A stretch of 64,000 nt of DNA from Paenibacillus prosopidis. GTDB taxonomy: Bacteria > Bacillota > Bacilli > Paenibacillales > Paenibacillaceae. Numbering within the stretch: the first letter of the stretch is position 1; every line of letters starts with the position of its first letter. Shown one piece after another: positions 61,164 through 64,000 of the stretch. The translations under genes were made by a program, and so were the position numbers. A model generated the notes under the pieces. The model was not told the origin of the DNA, ran no database searches, and was given only the letters and a program-made list of their open reading frames with translations. The DNA lies in contig NZ_QPJD01000004.1 of assembly GCF_003337375.1 (NCBI RefSeq), positions 1-64,000 on the forward strand, written 5' to 3'.

Positions 61164-62066
61164 TTAGCTTTTTACTGCGCCTAGTGTCATTCCTTTAACA
61201 AAATACTTTTGAAGGAATGGATAGACGAGCAAGATTGGTACAGTAACGACGATCGTAATCGCCATCTTAATGGATTCAGGCGATACCGCCGCCATCGATT
61301 GTTGTGCGTTCGGGTCGCGGTAGTTGCTGCCCGTCTGTGTAGATAACAGCACCTTCATCAGCTCGTACTGAAGCGTCGTATTTTCCGGACTCCTGTTATT
61401 GAACAAGTACGTATCAAACCAGGAATTCCAGTGTCCGACAGCTATGAACAATGCGATTGTCGCAAGTACGGGTTGACAAAGCGGAAGGATAACCTTCCAA
61501 AATATAGTCCAATCATTCGCACCGTCAATTTTCGCTGATTCTTGAAGCGCATACGGAAGTCCGTCGATATACGAGCGGATCACGAACACGTTCCAAACGC
61601 TGAGCAGTGCAGGAATGATGTAAACATAAAAGGTTCCAATCAAGCCTAAGCTTTTCATCAATAGAAAGCCCGGAATGAGTCCGCCGGAGAAATACATCGT
61701 GAGAGCAAACACAACCGACATCCATCTTCTAGCCTGAAAATCAGGTCGGCTTAACGTGTAAGCCATCATAGACGCTGCCACAACCCCGATTGCTGTACCG
61801 ACTACCGTCCGAATGACGGAGTTTTTAAAGCCGGTAGCTAAGCCCTCAAAGCCGAAAATCGTCTCATAGTTTTTAAAGGTGAATTCACGCGGATAAATCG
61901 TCAGACCGCCTCGAACGGTATCCACTGAATCGTTAAATGAAATCGCGAGTACATTTAAAAACGGATATAAGGTTACAATAGCTACAAACGCCATGAATAC
62001 GTAGATGAAAATGTCGAACACTTTATCGCCAATATTTTTTTGAACAACTCCTTGCATGTGCCCCAC
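61164..62066 (-). CDS. Carbohydrate ABC transporter permease, second transporter (LplC type)
   Basis: A 300-residue six-helix permease. The EAA loop is LQESAKIDGANDWTIFWKVI and the tail FLQKYFVKGMTLGAVKS is typical of the LplC/YtcP type. It is 3 bases after the other permease gene. Confidence 0.93.
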   Translation of the reverse strand: MGHMQGVVQKNIGDKVFDIFIYVFMAFVAIVTLYPFLNVLAISFNDSVDTVRGGLTIYPREFTFKNYETIFGFEGLATGFKNSVIRTVVGTAIGVVAASMMAYTLSRPDFQARRWMSVVFALTMYFSGGLIPGFLLMKSLGLIGTFYVYIIPALLSVWNVFVIRSYIDGLPYALQESAKIDGANDWTIFWKVILPLCQPVLATIALFIAVGHWNSWFDTYLFNNRSPENTTLQYELMKVLLSTQTGSNYRDPNAQQSMAAVSPESIKMAITIVVTVPILLVYPFLQKYFVKGMTLGAVKS

Positions 62067-62069
62067 CTC

Positions 62070-63029
62070 CTATATGATCGATTCTTTGGTGACTCTCTTG
62101 TATATTCCGTTCGCGATAAACACTAATAGGATGCTGACTACGGAGTTAAAAATACCGATTGCCGTACCGTACGAATATCGGCTCATTTGAATACCGTACT
62201 TCAGCGCATACAAATCGAGTACCTCTGAAAAATCGGATACCAGAGGGTTGCCAAGCAAGAACTGCTTTTCGAAGCCAATGCTGATTAAGTGTCCAATAGA
62301 CAAGATGAACAGAACCATAAAGGTTGTACGGATGCCAGGCAGTGTGATATGCCACATCTTGCGGAATCGGCCTGCGCCGTCAACCGTCGACGCTTCGTAA
62401 AGCTCAGGATCGATGCCTGCCATCGCCGCCAGGAATATAATCGAGTTCCAGCCCATTTCCTTCCACAAATCCGAAGCCGTTACTATACCCCAGAACCAGC
62501 TGCCCTTAGCCATAAACTGAATGGGCGCATCGATAATGTTAAGCCACATAAGCAATTGGTTTACCGCTCCGCCGTCTGTCGAAAGCATCTTCGATACGAG
62601 TCCGGCTACGACAACCCATGAAACAAAGTGCGGCAAGTACGAAATCGTTTGAACCGACCGTTTGAAAAACTGACCTCTCATCTCATTTAACAATAAAGCG
62701 AATATAACAGGAACCGTGAAGCCTACAACTAGTCCCATCGTACTCATGGCCAGCGTATTTCGCAAAACGATATAAAATCTTTCATCTTGGAATAATTCAA
62801 TGAAATTTTCAAATCCGACCCATTTCTGATCGAGAATTGAATTTTTTGGTTTGTAATTTTGAAAAGCGGTAAGCCAGCCCCATACAGGTACATAACTGAA
62901 AATAAAAATCCATATAACGAATGGAAGTGACATCATGTACAAGTAACGCTGCTGGAAAGCTTTGAACCAGAACCGGTTCCTTTTGTTCGTCGACACTGCT
63001 TTCGGACTACCTTCTGTTAGCGGTTTCAT
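62070..63029 (-). CDS. Carbohydrate ABC transporter permease, second transporter (LplB type)
   Basis: A 319-residue six-helix permease: YLYMMSLPFVIWIFIFSYVP, VWGWLTAFQNYKPKNSIL, and the EAA loop YEASTVDGAGRFRKMWHITL. It is the first gene of the operon and pairs with the next permease. A GGAGGAGC site precedes the ATG. Confidence 0.93.
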   Translation of the reverse strand: MKPLTEGSPKAVSTNKRNRFWFKAFQQRYLYMMSLPFVIWIFIFSYVPVWGWLTAFQNYKPKNSILDQKWVGFENFIELFQDERFYIVLRNTLAMSTMGLVVGFTVPVIFALLLNEMRGQFFKRSVQTISYLPHFVSWVVVAGLVSKMLSTDGGAVNQLLMWLNIIDAPIQFMAKGSWFWGIVTASDLWKEMGWNSIIFLAAMAGIDPELYEASTVDGAGRFRKMWHITLPGIRTTFMVLFILSIGHLISIGFEKQFLLGNPLVSDFSEVLDLYALKYGIQMSRYSYGTAIGIFNSVVSILLVFIANGIYKRVTKESII

Positions 63030-63167
63030 CTGTGCTCCTCCTATCTTTGTAAGCTTCCTCTTTATCTGTGATAGCTTACCCTCTCTTATCTGTACTTATC
63101 ATAAACGATAGAGACCATTCCTTTACACCCGATAAATTAGACCTAAAATCATATCAAAATAAGCTCT

Positions 63168-63181
63168 TTCAAGCGCTTTCA
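63168..63181. promoter_or_regulatory. Candidate cre (CcpA) site upstream of the second sugar transporter
   Basis: TTCAAGCGCTTTCA matches the cre consensus TGWAANCGNTNWCA at 12 of 14 positions, with the two mismatches at one end. It lies 139 bases upstream of the permease start. If real, CcpA would repress this transporter when glucose is present. Confidence 0.4.
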
Positions 63182-63302
63182 TAACCAGTGGTTACAGTTT
63201 GGGAAGTACGAAAAAAAGACACCCTCAAGCTTCGATTTCATAGAAACGAAGCGTTAAAGGCGCTTTTTGCTCACAGAACTATTAGATTTTAATCGGAACA
63301 CC

Positions 63303-64000
63303 TTACTCGATGCCAGATTTGCCGGTGACGCTTTTGAACGATGACGGCGAGACACCCTTGTACTTTTTAAACTTGCTGTGAAAATAATCGACGTTTGCGT
63401 AGCCGACACGTTCCGACACCTGATGAACCTTGAGCCCTTCCTGCAAAAGTTCAATCGCATGCTGTATACGAACCTGATCCAAGTAAGTATTAAAATGATC
63501 GCCCGTATAGTTTTTGAACATTTTGCCTAAATAGCCGCTATTGTAGTTAAAGAGGTCCGCAAGCGTCTCAAGCTTAATGTTTTCATTGTAATGCCGTTCA
63601 ATAAAATCAGTCATTTGCTTCATGACGGATAAGCTGTCCGACTTACCGATCTTCAGCACGAGATCCGACAGCCGCTGCTTTAGCTGCAAAATCATTTCAT
63701 TATAATGAAACGCGAGATAAATGGCTGTGATCATCGTTAAATCCTCCTGAACGGATACTTGCGGATTTGACGTTGCAGCTTTGTTCAACACAATCGTAAG
63801 CAGCTGCGCCCAGCTCGACTTAACAGACTGCTCAGAATGATCGTGCGCGCATATGTGGTCCGATGCCTCCTGTACCGCTTTATCTACGCCTTCCTTATTG
63901 CCGATATCGATCATGTAATACAGCTTCTGAGCAAGTGTATCGATGGAAAGCTCGTCAGCCTGATCATGTTCTTGCCGCTGCTGATCATCTGTTAGCGATG
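63303..64000 (-). CDS. AraC-type (probably YesN-like) response regulator, C-terminal part (cut by window edge)
   Basis: The frame is open to the edge of the window and gives 231 residues of C-terminus. The last 100 form an AraC DNA-binding domain with two helix-turn-helices: LFNYNSGYLGKMFKNYTGDH and RVGYANVDYFHSKFKKYKGV. The linker (NKEGVDKAVQEASDHICAH and following) resembles that of YesN-type two-component response regulators, whose receiver domain would lie off the window. It is divergent in function but same-strand and upstream of the second transporter, which it likely controls. Confidence 0.85.
   Translation of the reverse strand, partial: SLTDDQQRQEHDQADELSIDTLAQKLYYMIDIGNKEGVDKAVQEASDHICAHDHSEQSVKSSWAQLLTIVLNKAATSNPQVSVQEDLTMITAIYLAFHYNEMILQLKQRLSDLVLKIGKSDSLSVMKQMTDFIERHYNENIKLETLADLFNYNSGYLGKMFKNYTGDHFNTYLDQVRIQHAIELLQEGLKVHQVSERVGYANVDYFHSKFKKYKGVSPSSFKSVTGKSGIE

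Overview
The window looks like chromosomal DNA from an endospore-forming Firmicute of the Paenibacillus/Cohnella type. The grounds are the spoVAC-spoVAD-spoVAE cluster, the Bacillales-style yqeG-yqeH-aroE-yhbY-nadD-yqeK-rsfS-yqeM order, yqhH/yqhG, yqzE, yhaO/yhaN, strong GGAGG-type ribosome binding sites, and two LplA/B/C-type polysaccharide ABC transporters with AraC-type regulators. Most genes are on the minus strand. Genus is inferred from gene content and style, not from an rRNA.

Region by region: 1-4.6 kb is an eroded accessory stretch. It holds short or broken ORFs, two copies (plus one fragment) of a hairpin-bearing repeat just after ORF ends, two IS3/IS150-type transposase remnants, an ECF sigma/DUF4179 anti-sigma pair, and a frameshifted GNAT acetyltransferase. 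At 4.7-8.4 kb lies a class II (B12-dependent) ribonucleotide reductase interrupted by a 376-residue LAGLIDADG intein placed exactly at the catalytic cysteine; an NrdR-type operator sits in its promoter. From 8.6 to 14.3 kb come the helicase yqhH with yqhG, a secreted protein, yqzE, a cell-wall amidase and a divergent polysaccharide deacetylase. At 14.4-17.6 kb two identical tRNA-Leu(CAG) bodies flank the first of two xpt paralogues, followed by a zinc-ribbon/low-complexity protein and small conserved proteins. At 17.8-26.9 kb are a lipoprotein, a YkvI-type membrane protein, the yhaO-yhaN nuclease/ATPase pair, a GT4 glycosyltransferase and a membrane GGDEF protein.

From 27.3 to 39.6 kb is a rhamnogalacturonan-type utilisation locus on the minus strand: ABC permeases and binding lipoprotein, a YesS-like AraC regulator, a YetA/PL26-like lyase, a DUF1961 protein, a NodB deacetylase, an FG-GAP/VCBS protein and a decayed GH105 hydrolase. 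At 39.9-41.6 kb are DUF2164, PhzF and GyrI-like proteins. At 41.7-45.2 kb is the class Ib reductase operon nrdI-nrdE-nrdF, whose promoter carries tandem NrdR boxes in nearly the same geometry as those of the class II gene, so the two reductases are probably co-repressed.

From 46.0 to 52.4 kb is the yqe ribosome-assembly/NAD/shikimate cluster with cvfB inserted, tightly coupled by start-stop overlaps. At 52.5-57.0 kb is a MoxR-DUF58-transglutaminase operon, at 57.1-59.0 kb a minimal spoVA cluster, then a 31-residue membrane peptide. At 59.4-63.0 kb is a second oligosaccharide ABC transporter with a candidate cre site upstream, and at the right edge the C-terminal part of an AraC-type (probably YesN-like) regulator. 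No CRISPR array, intact prophage, integrase or rRNA was found.
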